A stretch of 7,503 nucleotides of DNA. Source: Treponema sp. GTDB taxonomy: Bacteria > Spirochaetota > Spirochaetia > Treponematales > Breznakiellaceae. The stretch is taken from contig JAISWN010000137.1 in assembly GCA_031271075.1 (NCBI GenBank), forward strand, positions 1 through 7,503. The letters run 5' to 3'. Positions 1 to 5,179 of the stretch are shown one piece after another (the stretch's first letter is position 1; every line of letters starts with the position of its first letter). Position numbers and translations under genes: made by a program. The notes beneath the pieces are model-generated. The model ran no database searches. It was not told where the DNA came from and saw only the letters and a list, made by a program, of their open reading frames with translations.

Positions 1-671
1 CCGCACATCCCGGTTCCGTCTATCATGATGGTGTTGAGGGACACCATGATAGGCACATCGAATTCCTTCGCCGTGGCGGCGCAGAACTTCATCATAATGG
101 GCGGCCCGATGGCTACCGACATATCCGGTTTGGGCAGGGCCGCGCAGTAATCCCTAAGGGGCCCGGTAACCAGGGCCTTTCTGCCGTAGGAGCCGTCGTC
201 CGTAACGATGGTAAGCTCGTCCGCGTAAGAGCGCATAGGATCCTCAAAGATCACCAACTCTTTGGTCCGGGCGCCGATAATAACCTTTACCGTGTTTCCC
301 GCTTCCTTCATGGCCTGCACGATGGGGAAGAGGGGGGCCACGCCGATGCCCCCTCCCACGCAGATGACGGTTCCAAACTTTTCGATATGGGTAGGGTTCC
401 CCAGAGGGCCCAGGATGTTTTCCACATGGTCCCCCGGCTCCTTCGCGGCCAGGCGATGGGTGGTAGCCCCCACAGTCTGGAAAACCAGGGTAATGGTTCC
501 CGCCTCCCTGTCCGCGTCGGCAATGGTAAGGGGTATCCGCTCCCCCCAATCCGTATCGATCTGGACAATCAGGAACTGGCCCGCCCTCCGCGCCCGCGCG
601 ATAAGGGGCGCTTCCAGGGTCATTTCGTAAACTTCGGCGGATAGTTGTTTCTTCGACAGGATCTTGTTCAA
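1..671 (-). CDS. nfnA: NfnA/SudB-type FAD- and NAD(P)-binding oxidoreductase subunit (3' end beyond the left edge)
   Basis: This is the small subunit of an NADH-dependent reduced ferredoxin:NADP+ oxidoreductase (NfnAB, also called SudAB, sulfide dehydrogenase/glutamate synthase beta-like), a cytoplasmic electron-bifurcating transhydrogenase linking NADH, NADPH and ferredoxin pools. I read 223 complete codons from TTG 671. Seen: a FAD-domain segment ERIPLTIAD (residues 44-52), the phosphate-binding turn GGGIGVAPLFPI (106-117), IGPPIMMKFC (188-197) and DGTGMC (218-223), the start of the cluster-binding segment in which this family ligates a [2Fe-2S] centre; the remaining ligands lie outside the window. 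Family members are usually about 270-290 residues, so roughly 50-60 are missing at the C-terminus because of the window edge, not damage. TTG is chosen because GGAGGG lies 4 nt upstream and no in-frame ATG fits the family N-terminus. In relatives the large subunit follows directly downstream, which would be off-window here. Dihydroorotate dehydrogenase electron-transfer subunit (PyrK) is related but lacks the DGTGMC context, so it is less likely. Confidence 0.87.
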   Translation of the reverse strand, partial: MNKILSKKQLSAEVYEMTLEAPLIARARRAGQFLIVQIDTDWGERIPLTIADADREAGTITLVFQTVGATTHRLAAKEPGDHVENILGPLGNPTHIEKFGTVICVGGGIGVAPLFPIVQAMKEAGNTVKVIIGARTKELVIFEDPMRSYADELTIVTDDGSYGRKALVTGPLRDYCAALPKPDMSVAIGPPIMMKFCAATAKEFDVPIMVSLNTIMIDGTGMC

Positions 672-675
672 AAAG

Positions 676-681
676 CCCTCC
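676..681 (-). promoter_or_regulatory. Shine-Dalgarno that fixes the TTG start of nfnA
   Basis: On the minus strand the sequence reads GGAGGG, then CTTT, then the TTG codon at 671-669. The match to anti-Shine-Dalgarno is strong and the spacing short (4-5 nt). It is the reason for preferring the non-ATG start. Confidence 0.7.
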
Positions 682-683
682 GT

Positions 684-711
684 AAGCCGGTTTTGATAAA
701 CAAGCCGGTTT
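684..711. repeat. Direct repeat AAGCCGGTTT x2 in the nfnA leader
   Basis: The 10-bp unit AAGCCGGTTT occurs at 684-693 and 702-711, an 18-bp period, on the plus strand (AAACCGGCTT on the nfnA strand). It lies between the putative promoter and the Shine-Dalgarno, so it would be transcribed in the 5' leader or cover the +1 region of the downstream -10 box. It could be a regulator site or a chance duplication; no regulator family was recognised. Confidence 0.45.
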
Positions 712-717
712 ACTTTC

Positions 718-739
718 AGTATAGCGTATTAGTATAGCA
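718..739 (-). promoter_or_regulatory. Putative nfnA promoter: duplicated TATACT -10 boxes, the upstream one extended
   Basis: Read on the minus strand, TGCTATACT (739-731) and CGCTATACT (726-718) lie 13 bp apart. The first has the TG-n motif of an extended -10 element, and the expected -35 position (759-754, TGCCGC) is poor, as is common for such promoters. Transcription would begin near 724 or 711, giving a leader of about 40-53 nt before TTG 671. The assignment is pattern-based only. Confidence 0.5.
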
Positions 740-786
740 TATTGGAACCACTCGCGGCATCGTGGTATCTTTATGTAAAGAAAAAC

Positions 787-1271
787 ATGTTCACTCTGAT
801 CCTTTTTTCCTGCTTTTCCTGCGCGACTTCGCCCGATCCGCGGCCTCCCCTTTGGGTAACGGATACAGAAGCGGCCTACCCCAACGGGAATGGCTTTGCC
901 TTGCGGCATCCGCGCCGGACAGGAACGGCGCCGAAGCCGCCGCCATGAACGCCCTGGCTGGTACGTTTGAATCCCTGGCCCATCTGCGTTTCGCCGAAAC
1001 CGTGGCGGAATTAACCGATAACTTTTACGCCATCCTTTCGGTTTTACGGCCGGAAAGCGCCGGGTAAAGGCCCCGCTACGGCGGAGCCGGGGAAATAAGG
1101 CTCAAACAGGAGGCGTCCCGCCTGATCGTTGTGGAAGTACGGGTACAGGGCGACATGAACGGCCGAATCGTGAAGGCCCTTTCCGCCGTTTTTCCCGAAA
1201 GGGGATACCGGACAAGCGGTGAAGGGATTGTAATGGTAATACCATTCACATTTATAAAGAAACAGTTGTAG
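787..1271 (+). pseudogene. Decayed LPP20-like lipoprotein gene (frameshift plus in-frame stop)
   Basis: From ATG 787 the frame reads a short hydrophobic leader ending in FSCFSC, a lipoprotein-like cysteine, then PPLWVTDTEAAYPN. Near 882-890 the sensible reading jumps to the frame one base earlier and continues REWLCLAASAPDRNGAEA and AAMNALAGTFESLAHLRF up to TAA 1065-1067. The order Trp-Val, Tyr-Pro, an Ala-rich D-R-x-x-A-E segment and AL-x-x-L/F resembles N-terminal domains of LPP20-type lipoproteins common in treponemes. After the stop the same frame resumes with RLIVVEVRVQGDMNGRIVKA and ALSAVFPERGYRTSG, which looks coding, and ends at TAG 1269. A single lost C in the CCCAACGGG stretch would repair the first break. 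The region between the two halves seems shorter than in intact relatives, suggesting deletion. There is no clear Shine-Dalgarno. The family assignment comes from motif memory and is moderate; the broken state is clearer. Confidence 0.5.
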
Positions 1272-1360
1272 TGCCGGTGTTTGAATTTGAGGATAACGGC
1301 GTGGCGGAGCAGTGCAATCTGTACAAAGATCACTTTGATTATGTTCAGATACCCGGATAA
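1223..1360 (+). pseudogene. Unrecognised coding-like remnant, 45 codons, overlapping the GH43 3' end
   Basis: Between TGA 1220-1222 and TAA 1358-1360 the frame is open and reads TIHIYKETVVVPVFEFEDNG then VAEQCNLYKDHFDYVQIPG. The residue pattern and codon choice look like a genuine protein C-terminus, but there is no ATG and no ribosome site, and I do not recognise the family. It begins inside the decayed lipoprotein frame and overlaps the convergent GH43 stop by 16 bp. It is either a relic of another gene or a chance open frame. Confidence 0.25.
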
Positions 1361-2865
1361 GACAGCGTAAAACCGCCAAAACCGGCCACGCCTCGGGTAC
1401 TGAAAAGGCCTATGTACACGCCGGTAAAAGTTTTGAAGCCGGTACCTTCGGTACAGAGTCCCGCCGTCATGGCTTTGCCGCAGTCCTGCCAGGCCTCTCC
1501 GTCCATCCGGTAACTGAAATAGTACCAGTGGGTATCGGCGCCGATACGGAGTTCCACATCCCCCTTCCGGGCGGGAACAGGGGTGGAAAACGTTACCGCC
1601 TCCATATCGTGGATCCGCCGGTTTACCGCCACTACAAGCCCTTCTTTCCCCCGTTCCAGGGCCAGATCGTAGTGGTAACAGTCGTTGTAATAGGCGGTGA
1701 TGCCGGCGCGGCACCCCGGCGCGATATCCGGCGAAAGAGATGTTAGCGCTTCCATGCAAAAGGATTGCTGCCTGACACCGGTAAAAACGGGGTTCATGCC
1801 CGAAAGATCTTCCGCGCCGCCTTCCAGAAAGAGCCGCCCGTTTTTAAGACGATAACGGGACAAGTCCGGATTACGGATGTAGTTCCAGTGAAGGCCCAGT
1901 TCCTTCCCGGAAAAATCCGCCTTGATGTCAAGGTTTACCGGTTTCGGAGGCTCCGGCAGGGGGCCGTTCATCTCCAGGGCTATCGTACCCTCGTCCCCGG
2001 CAAGGGGCCAGCCGTCTTCCCATTTCACCGGCGCCAAAAAAGTTTCCCGGCCAAGGTTGTGAAGCTCCTGGGTATCCAGAATGCGTATGCCCAGGCAGAC
2101 CATCCACCAGTTTCCCCTGTGGTCTTCAAAGAGATCCCCATGGCCCGTCGCCTGGATGGGATGCCGGTGCAGCTTGCGGTGGGAAAGGATTGGATTACGG
2201 GGGCAGTTTTCGTAAGGGCCGTAGATGTCCCTGCTCCGCTGAATAACGGCCATGTGACCGTATTCGGTTCCCCCCTCGGCAAGGAGCAGGTAGTACCAGC
2301 CCTTGAAAAAATAAAGATGGGGCGCCTCGGTACATTTGTCGCCGCAGCCCTGGGAAATCCGCCTGGAGGGGGTTTTTCCCCCGGTAAGCGGGTCTATTTC
2401 ACAGAGGTATATCCCCCGGGGATCTCCCTCCATTCCTCCGTTGGAACAGAACCATGTTTTACCCCCGCTAAAAAGCAGGGAAGGATCGATACCCCCCTGA
2501 TCCACATAAACCGGATCCGACCAGGGGCCCCGGATATCCCTGGTATGAACAATAAAATTCCCCAGCCGCCGGCCGTCTTTGCCGGTATTGGTATTGGTGG
2601 TGGTCATGTAAAAGATCCCGTCGTGGAAACGTATGGTAGGCGCGTAGATCCCCCGGGAAGCGCGGCAGTTTTCCAGGGGAACTTGTTCCGGACGGTTAAG
2701 ACAGTAACCCAGAATTTCCCAGTTAACCAGATTCCTGCTGTGGTAAACCGGTACGCCGGGGAAAAATTCAAAAGTAGAAGTAACCAGGTAATAATCCTCC
2801 CCCCTGCGGCAGATGCTCGGATCAGGATTAAAACCGGGGATTACCGGGTTTTGGTAGGTATACAT
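1345..2865 (-). CDS. Glycoside hydrolase family 43 enzyme (beta-xylosidase / alpha-L-arabinofuranosidase type)
   Basis: A 506-residue inverting exo-glycosidase, expected to remove xylose or arabinose from short oligosaccharides. Seen: the N-terminal five-bladed beta-propeller opens with NPVIPGFNPDPSI and the three family residues are present: general base Asp15 (NPDPSI), pKa-modulating Asp127 (GGIDPSLLF) and general acid Glu180 (KCTEAPHLY). ATGHGD (239-244) supplies the conserved His near the active-site metal position, and LGRETFLAPVKWEDGWP (271-287) is typical of XynB-like members. Residues about 312-504 form the C-terminal beta-sandwich domain (DFSGKELGLHWNYIRNPD) found in many GH43 xylosidases. 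There is no signal peptide, so it should act in the cytoplasm on imported sugar. ATG 2865 is preceded by AAAGGAA at about 8 nt. It is divergent from the sugar ABC operon, which fits a shared control region. The exact specificity (xylosidase, arabinofuranosidase or both) cannot be read from sequence. Confidence 0.93.
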   Translation of the reverse strand: MYTYQNPVIPGFNPDPSICRRGEDYYLVTSTFEFFPGVPVYHSRNLVNWEILGYCLNRPEQVPLENCRASRGIYAPTIRFHDGIFYMTTTNTNTGKDGRRLGNFIVHTRDIRGPWSDPVYVDQGGIDPSLLFSGGKTWFCSNGGMEGDPRGIYLCEIDPLTGGKTPSRRISQGCGDKCTEAPHLYFFKGWYYLLLAEGGTEYGHMAVIQRSRDIYGPYENCPRNPILSHRKLHRHPIQATGHGDLFEDHRGNWWMVCLGIRILDTQELHNLGRETFLAPVKWEDGWPLAGDEGTIALEMNGPLPEPPKPVNLDIKADFSGKELGLHWNYIRNPDLSRYRLKNGRLFLEGGAEDLSGMNPVFTGVRQQSFCMEALTSLSPDIAPGCRAGITAYYNDCYHYDLALERGKEGLVVAVNRRIHDMEAVTFSTPVPARKGDVELRIGADTHWYYFSYRMDGEAWQDCGKAMTAGLCTEGTGFKTFTGVYIGLFSTRGVAGFGGFTLSYPGI

Positions 2866-2888
2866 AACAATGTTCCTTTGGTTTTTCC

Positions 2889-2904
2889 AGCGTCAGACAA
2901 CGCT
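2889..2904. promoter_or_regulatory. Inverted repeat AGCGT-n6-ACGCT near the GH43 transcription start
   Basis: AGCGT (2889-2893) and ACGCT (2900-2904) form a 5-bp inverted repeat around a 6-bp centre. It lies where GH43 transcription should begin and would suit a repressor operator. It is short enough that chance is possible. Confidence 0.3.
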
Positions 2905-2906
2905 TT

Positions 2907-2936
2907 ATCTTGTCGCGAAACCGAGTCTTGTGTCAA
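2907..2936 (-). promoter_or_regulatory. Putative GH43 promoter with consensus TTGACA -35
   Basis: On the minus strand TTGACA (2936-2931) is a perfect -35 hexamer. With an 18-bp spacer the -10 would be CAAGAT (2912-2907), which keeps the key second A and final T but is otherwise weak, suggesting dependence on an activator. The -35 sits in an 11-bp palindrome CTTGTGTCAAG (2927-2937). The start would be near 2900, with a leader of about 35 nt. Confidence 0.5.
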
Positions 2937-2946
2937 GAAATACAAT

Positions 2947-2968
2947 TTAACCACAAATTAACCACAAA
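2947..2968. repeat. Perfect tandem 11-bp direct repeat TTAACCACAAA
   Basis: Two contiguous identical copies of TTAACCACAAA occupy 2947-2957 and 2958-2968. The period is one helical turn, so both copies face the same side of the DNA. They are 11-32 bp upstream of the GH43 -35 box, centred near -57 from its likely start, a usual position for an activator. An alternative is a fragment of the accacaaag-type simple repeats scattered in some bacterial genomes. Confidence 0.55.
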
Positions 2969-2975
2969 GGAGAAT

Positions 2976-3060
2976 CGAACCTTCGGTTCGCGGTCAAAGA
3001 AGGTTTACCTCAGAAATCCCTCTTCAAAAATCCTATGCGCTTATCCTGTCCTGGGCAGGA
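2976..3060 (+). promoter_or_regulatory. Two small hairpins upstream of the permease operon
   Basis: CGAACC-TTC-GGTTCG (2976-2990) is a perfect 6-bp stem with a 3-nt loop. TCCTG (3044-3048) and CAGGA (3056-3060) form a second stem, extendable to about 7 pairs with a G-U. Neither is followed by a T tract, so they are not terminators. If a plus-strand promoter lies upstream of them they would be part of a structured leader. No known riboswitch was recognised. Apart from the signals listed separately, the gene-free stretch 2866-3230 shows nothing else I can support. Confidence 0.3.
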
Positions 3061-3141
3061 AAAAATGGGCGAATAAGGACCGGGTCGGAGATGGCGTGAA
3101 AAAACGGCCGGTTTTCCCTGCCGGGAGGTGAAACGGGAGGC

Positions 3142-3201
3142 ATGAATTTGTGGAATTTTTGCGGAAAAATGCCGGAAAAATACAAAAATCTAACAGTTTA
3201 A
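3142..3201 (+). other. Possible 19-residue upstream ORF before the first permease
   Basis: ATG 3142 opens MNLWNFCGKMPEKYKNLTV and stops at TAA 3199. Two purine-rich ribosome-like sites precede it: GGAGGTG (3124-3130, 11 nt away) and GGGAGG (3135-3140, only 1 nt away). The second is better placed for GTG 3150, in another frame. It may be a leader peptide or a chance ORF; nothing in its sequence suggests a function. Confidence 0.2.
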
Positions 3202-3217
3202 TCCTTAACTTCCCCTG

Positions 3218-3223
3218 TATAAT
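3218..3223 (+). promoter_or_regulatory. Consensus TATAAT -10 directly before the first permease ATG
   Basis: TATAAT at 3218-3223 is a perfect -10 hexamer in an AT-rich stretch. No good -35 is visible 16-18 bp upstream (3194-3201 is CAGTTTAA). A start 7-8 bp downstream would fall on or next to ATG 3231, giving a leaderless or nearly leaderless mRNA. It may also be a fortuitous match inside a longer transcribed leader. Confidence 0.4.
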
Positions 3224-3230
3224 ACCATCC

Positions 3231-4154
3231 ATGGAAATTCGTCAAAACCGTTTTCTCACACGTTTTTTTCTTAAACACGAATGGCAGCTTTACCTGTTTA
3301 TCCTTCCTACGGCGATCTTCTTCCTGGTATTCCACTACGTCCCCCTGTACGGAATTCTTATCGCTTTCAAGCGGTATAACATTGCCAGGGGTATCATGGA
3401 AAGCCCCTGGGTAGGGCTCTTTTACTTTGAGCGTTTTTTCCGCTCCAATATGTTCTGGGAACTCTTGCGGAACACGGTGGTCTTGAGTTTTTATCAGCTT
3501 CTGGTGAGTTTTCCCTTCCCCCTGATCCTGGCGCTGATGATCAACCATTCCCGCCGGAAAGGGCTCAACCAGTTTGTGCAGACGGTTACCTACGCCCCCC
3601 ATTTTATTTCCCTTGTGGTTCTGTCCGGAATGCTCTACCTCTTTACCTCTCCCAGTACGGGGCTCGTTAATTACATGTTAAACCGGATAGGGCATGAGAC
3701 TATCAATTTCATGGGGAAGGAAGAATGGTTCCGGCACCTGTTTGTGTTCAGCCATGTGTGGCAGCATACGGGATACCAGGCGATCATCTTCCTTGCCGCC
3801 TTAACCGCCATCGATCCCGCCCACTACGAGGCCGCGACCCTGGAGGGGGCGTCGAAACTGCAAAAGATTTGGTACATCGATCTCCCCTCGATCATGCCCA
3901 CGGTGATTACCCTTTTGCTGCTCCAGGTGGGAAGAATGATGAACATGGACACCCAAAAGGCGCTTCTGATGCAAACCGCCACCAATCTGGGAACATCGGA
4001 AATTATCGGCACCTATGTTTACAAGATCGGGCTTATCGACGCCCAGTTTAGTTATTCTACGGCGGTTAACCTGTTTCAGACCCTCATAAACCTGGTCATT
4101 CTGGTAGCCGTGAACAAGGTCAGCCGCTGGCTGGCGGACGAGAGCCTCTGGTAA
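3231..4154 (+). CDS. Sugar ABC transporter inner-membrane permease, LplB/YteP type (CUT1 family)
   Basis: First of two permeases that form the membrane channel of a binding-protein-dependent oligosaccharide importer. From ATG 3231 it has 307 residues. Seen: about six hydrophobic segments (near 19-41, 83-103, 120-139, 168-192, 222-235 and 278-296), the family N-terminal signature WQLYLFILPTAIFFLVFHYV (18-37), and the ATPase-docking EAA loop HYEAATLEGASKLQKIWYID ending in LP (EAA 200-202, Gly206, LP 218-219). The start is uncertain. GTG 3150 has a GGGAGG site 9 nt upstream and would add 27 residues, but the extension is AT-rich and unlike relatives, which begin roughly 10-20 residues before WQLYLF. 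ATG 3231 fits the family yet has no ribosome site. The second permease starts 11 nt after the stop, so the genes are an operon. No ATPase gene is nearby; this subfamily commonly uses a shared MsmX/UgpC-type ATPase encoded elsewhere. Confidence 0.93.
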   Translation: MEIRQNRFLTRFFLKHEWQLYLFILPTAIFFLVFHYVPLYGILIAFKRYNIARGIMESPWVGLFYFERFFRSNMFWELLRNTVVLSFYQLLVSFPFPLILALMINHSRRKGLNQFVQTVTYAPHFISLVVLSGMLYLFTSPSTGLVNYMLNRIGHETINFMGKEEWFRHLFVFSHVWQHTGYQAIIFLAALTAIDPAHYEAATLEGASKLQKIWYIDLPSIMPTVITLLLLQVGRMMNMDTQKALLMQTATNLGTSEIIGTYVYKIGLIDAQFSYSTAVNLFQTLINLVILVAVNKVSRWLADESLW

Positions 4155-4165
4155 AAGGGCGGTGT

Positions 4166-5074
4166 ATGCAGGCACACAGGCAAAAACAAACCAGGGAAGA
4201 TGTCATTTTCGACGCGGTCGCCGCCTTTATTATGATTGGCGGATGCGTTGTGGTGCTCTACCCCATTTACTTTATCGTTATCGCATCTTTCAGCGATCCC
4301 AAGTACGTGCTGGGTGGGGAGGTGTTTTTCTGGCCCCGGGGGCTTAACCTTGCCGGTTACAGCCGGATATTCCGCTATACTCCCCTGTGGAGAGGTTACG
4401 CCAATTCCGCCTATTACTCGGTTGTGGGAGCGGTACTGAGCAGTTTCTTTACCCTCCTGGCCGCCTATCCCCTTTCCCGGAATGATTTTTCCGGCAGGAA
4501 GCCCTTTACCATTATGCTCCTTATCGCCATGTTTTTCTCCGGCGGCCTTATCCCCCAGTATGTCCTGGTTAATTCGCTGCACCTGCGGAACACCTGGGCG
4601 GTACTCCTTCTGGTATCGGGGATTCAGATAACCAACATCTTTATCGCCAGTTCTTACTTCAAAACCACCAACATTGATTCCCTCTTCGAGGCGTCCCAGA
4701 TAGACGGGTGTACCCATTTCGGCTATTTCTTCAGGATCCTCCTGCCCATTTCCGTTCCCATCATCATCGTAATGCTGCTGTTCTACGGGGTCTGGCAGTG
4801 GAACGATTTTTTCAGGGCCTTGATCTACCTGGACAAACCCCGGTACTACCCCATCCAGCTTGTGTTGAAGGATCTTTTGGCCACAAGCCAGGTAACCGGG
4901 GCGCTGGTTGAAATGCTGGCGGAAGATCAGGAAGCCTATGCGGAAATGCTCAAGGCCGCCGATTCAATGAAGTACGGGATTATCCTCTTTGCCAGTTTAC
5001 CCATGTTGATCCTCTACCTCTTTTTGCAAAAGTACTTTGTAAAGGGGATTACCCTGGGTTCGGTAAAAGGTTAG
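4166..5074 (+). CDS. Sugar ABC transporter inner-membrane permease, LplC/YtcP type (CUT1 family)
   Basis: Partner permease, 302 residues, expected to pair with the product of the preceding gene. Seen: an N-terminal membrane segment (about 17-41) with the common YPIYFIVIASFSDP, further hydrophobic segments near 84-104, 115-135, 146-162, 195-212 and 270-289, and the EAA loop LFEASQIDGCTHFGYFFRIL followed by LP (EAS 175-177, Gly181, LP 193-194). The variant EAS for EAA is usual in this subfamily. The C-terminal KYFVKGITLGSVKG is the typical ending. The ATG is 11 nt after the previous stop with only a weak GGGCGG-like site, so translation is probably coupled. The extracytoplasmic stretch 213-268 is characteristic of LplC-like proteins that serve long LplA-like binding proteins, which matches the next gene. 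The substrate cannot be read from the permease; the divergent GH43 suggests xylo- or arabino-oligosaccharides. Confidence 0.93.
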   Translation: MQAHRQKQTREDVIFDAVAAFIMIGGCVVVLYPIYFIVIASFSDPKYVLGGEVFFWPRGLNLAGYSRIFRYTPLWRGYANSAYYSVVGAVLSSFFTLLAAYPLSRNDFSGRKPFTIMLLIAMFFSGGLIPQYVLVNSLHLRNTWAVLLLVSGIQITNIFIASSYFKTTNIDSLFEASQIDGCTHFGYFFRILLPISVPIIIVMLLFYGVWQWNDFFRALIYLDKPRYYPIQLVLKDLLATSQVTGALVEMLAEDQEAYAEMLKAADSMKYGIILFASLPMLILYLFLQKYFVKGITLGSVKG

Positions 5075-5122
5075 CGCGCGGCGGCAGCCCTGGAATTTGC
5101 GTGAAATTGTTACGGGTATTAG

Positions 5123-5150
5123 TCTTCCGGAACCTTTAAACCCGGGAAGA
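5123..5150 (+). promoter_or_regulatory. Intercistronic hairpin between permease 2 and the binding-protein gene
   Basis: TCTTCCGG (5123-5130) pairs with CCGGGAAGA (5142-5150) apart from one bulged G, around an 11-nt loop. No T tract follows, so it is not a full terminator. In transporter operons such hairpins often protect or process the mRNA so that the binding-protein gene is expressed more strongly than the permeases. That role here is inference. Confidence 0.4.
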
Positions 5151-5179
5151 TTAAGATATCAAAGCACGAGGGGGAAATT

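Noticed and set aside
244..909. A 221-residue minus-strand open frame across the nfnA 5' end and upstream region.
   Set aside because: It is out of frame with the well-supported NfnA reading, starts inside the lipoprotein relic and has no recognisable motifs.
1068..1092. GC-rich inverted repeat CCCCG...CGGGG considered as a terminator for GH43 or the lipoprotein relic.
   Set aside because: The stem is short with a bulge and no T run follows on either strand.
1765..2961. A 398-residue plus-strand open frame opposite the GH43 gene.
   Set aside because: It is the antisense shadow of a gene with intact catalytic residues, has no family motif or ribosome site, and arises from the GC-rich codon pattern.
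2970..2992. Minus-strand GGTTCGATTC resembling the T-arm of a tRNA, considered as a tRNA fragment or attachment site.
   Set aside because: The flanking bases do not make the 5-bp T stem, no acceptor, anticodon or D arm is present, and the match is explained by the local CGAACC/GGTTCG hairpin.
2910..3131. A 73-residue plus-strand open frame in the divergent control region.
   Set aside because: It runs across promoter, tandem repeat and hairpins, has no ribosome site and no sensible protein character.
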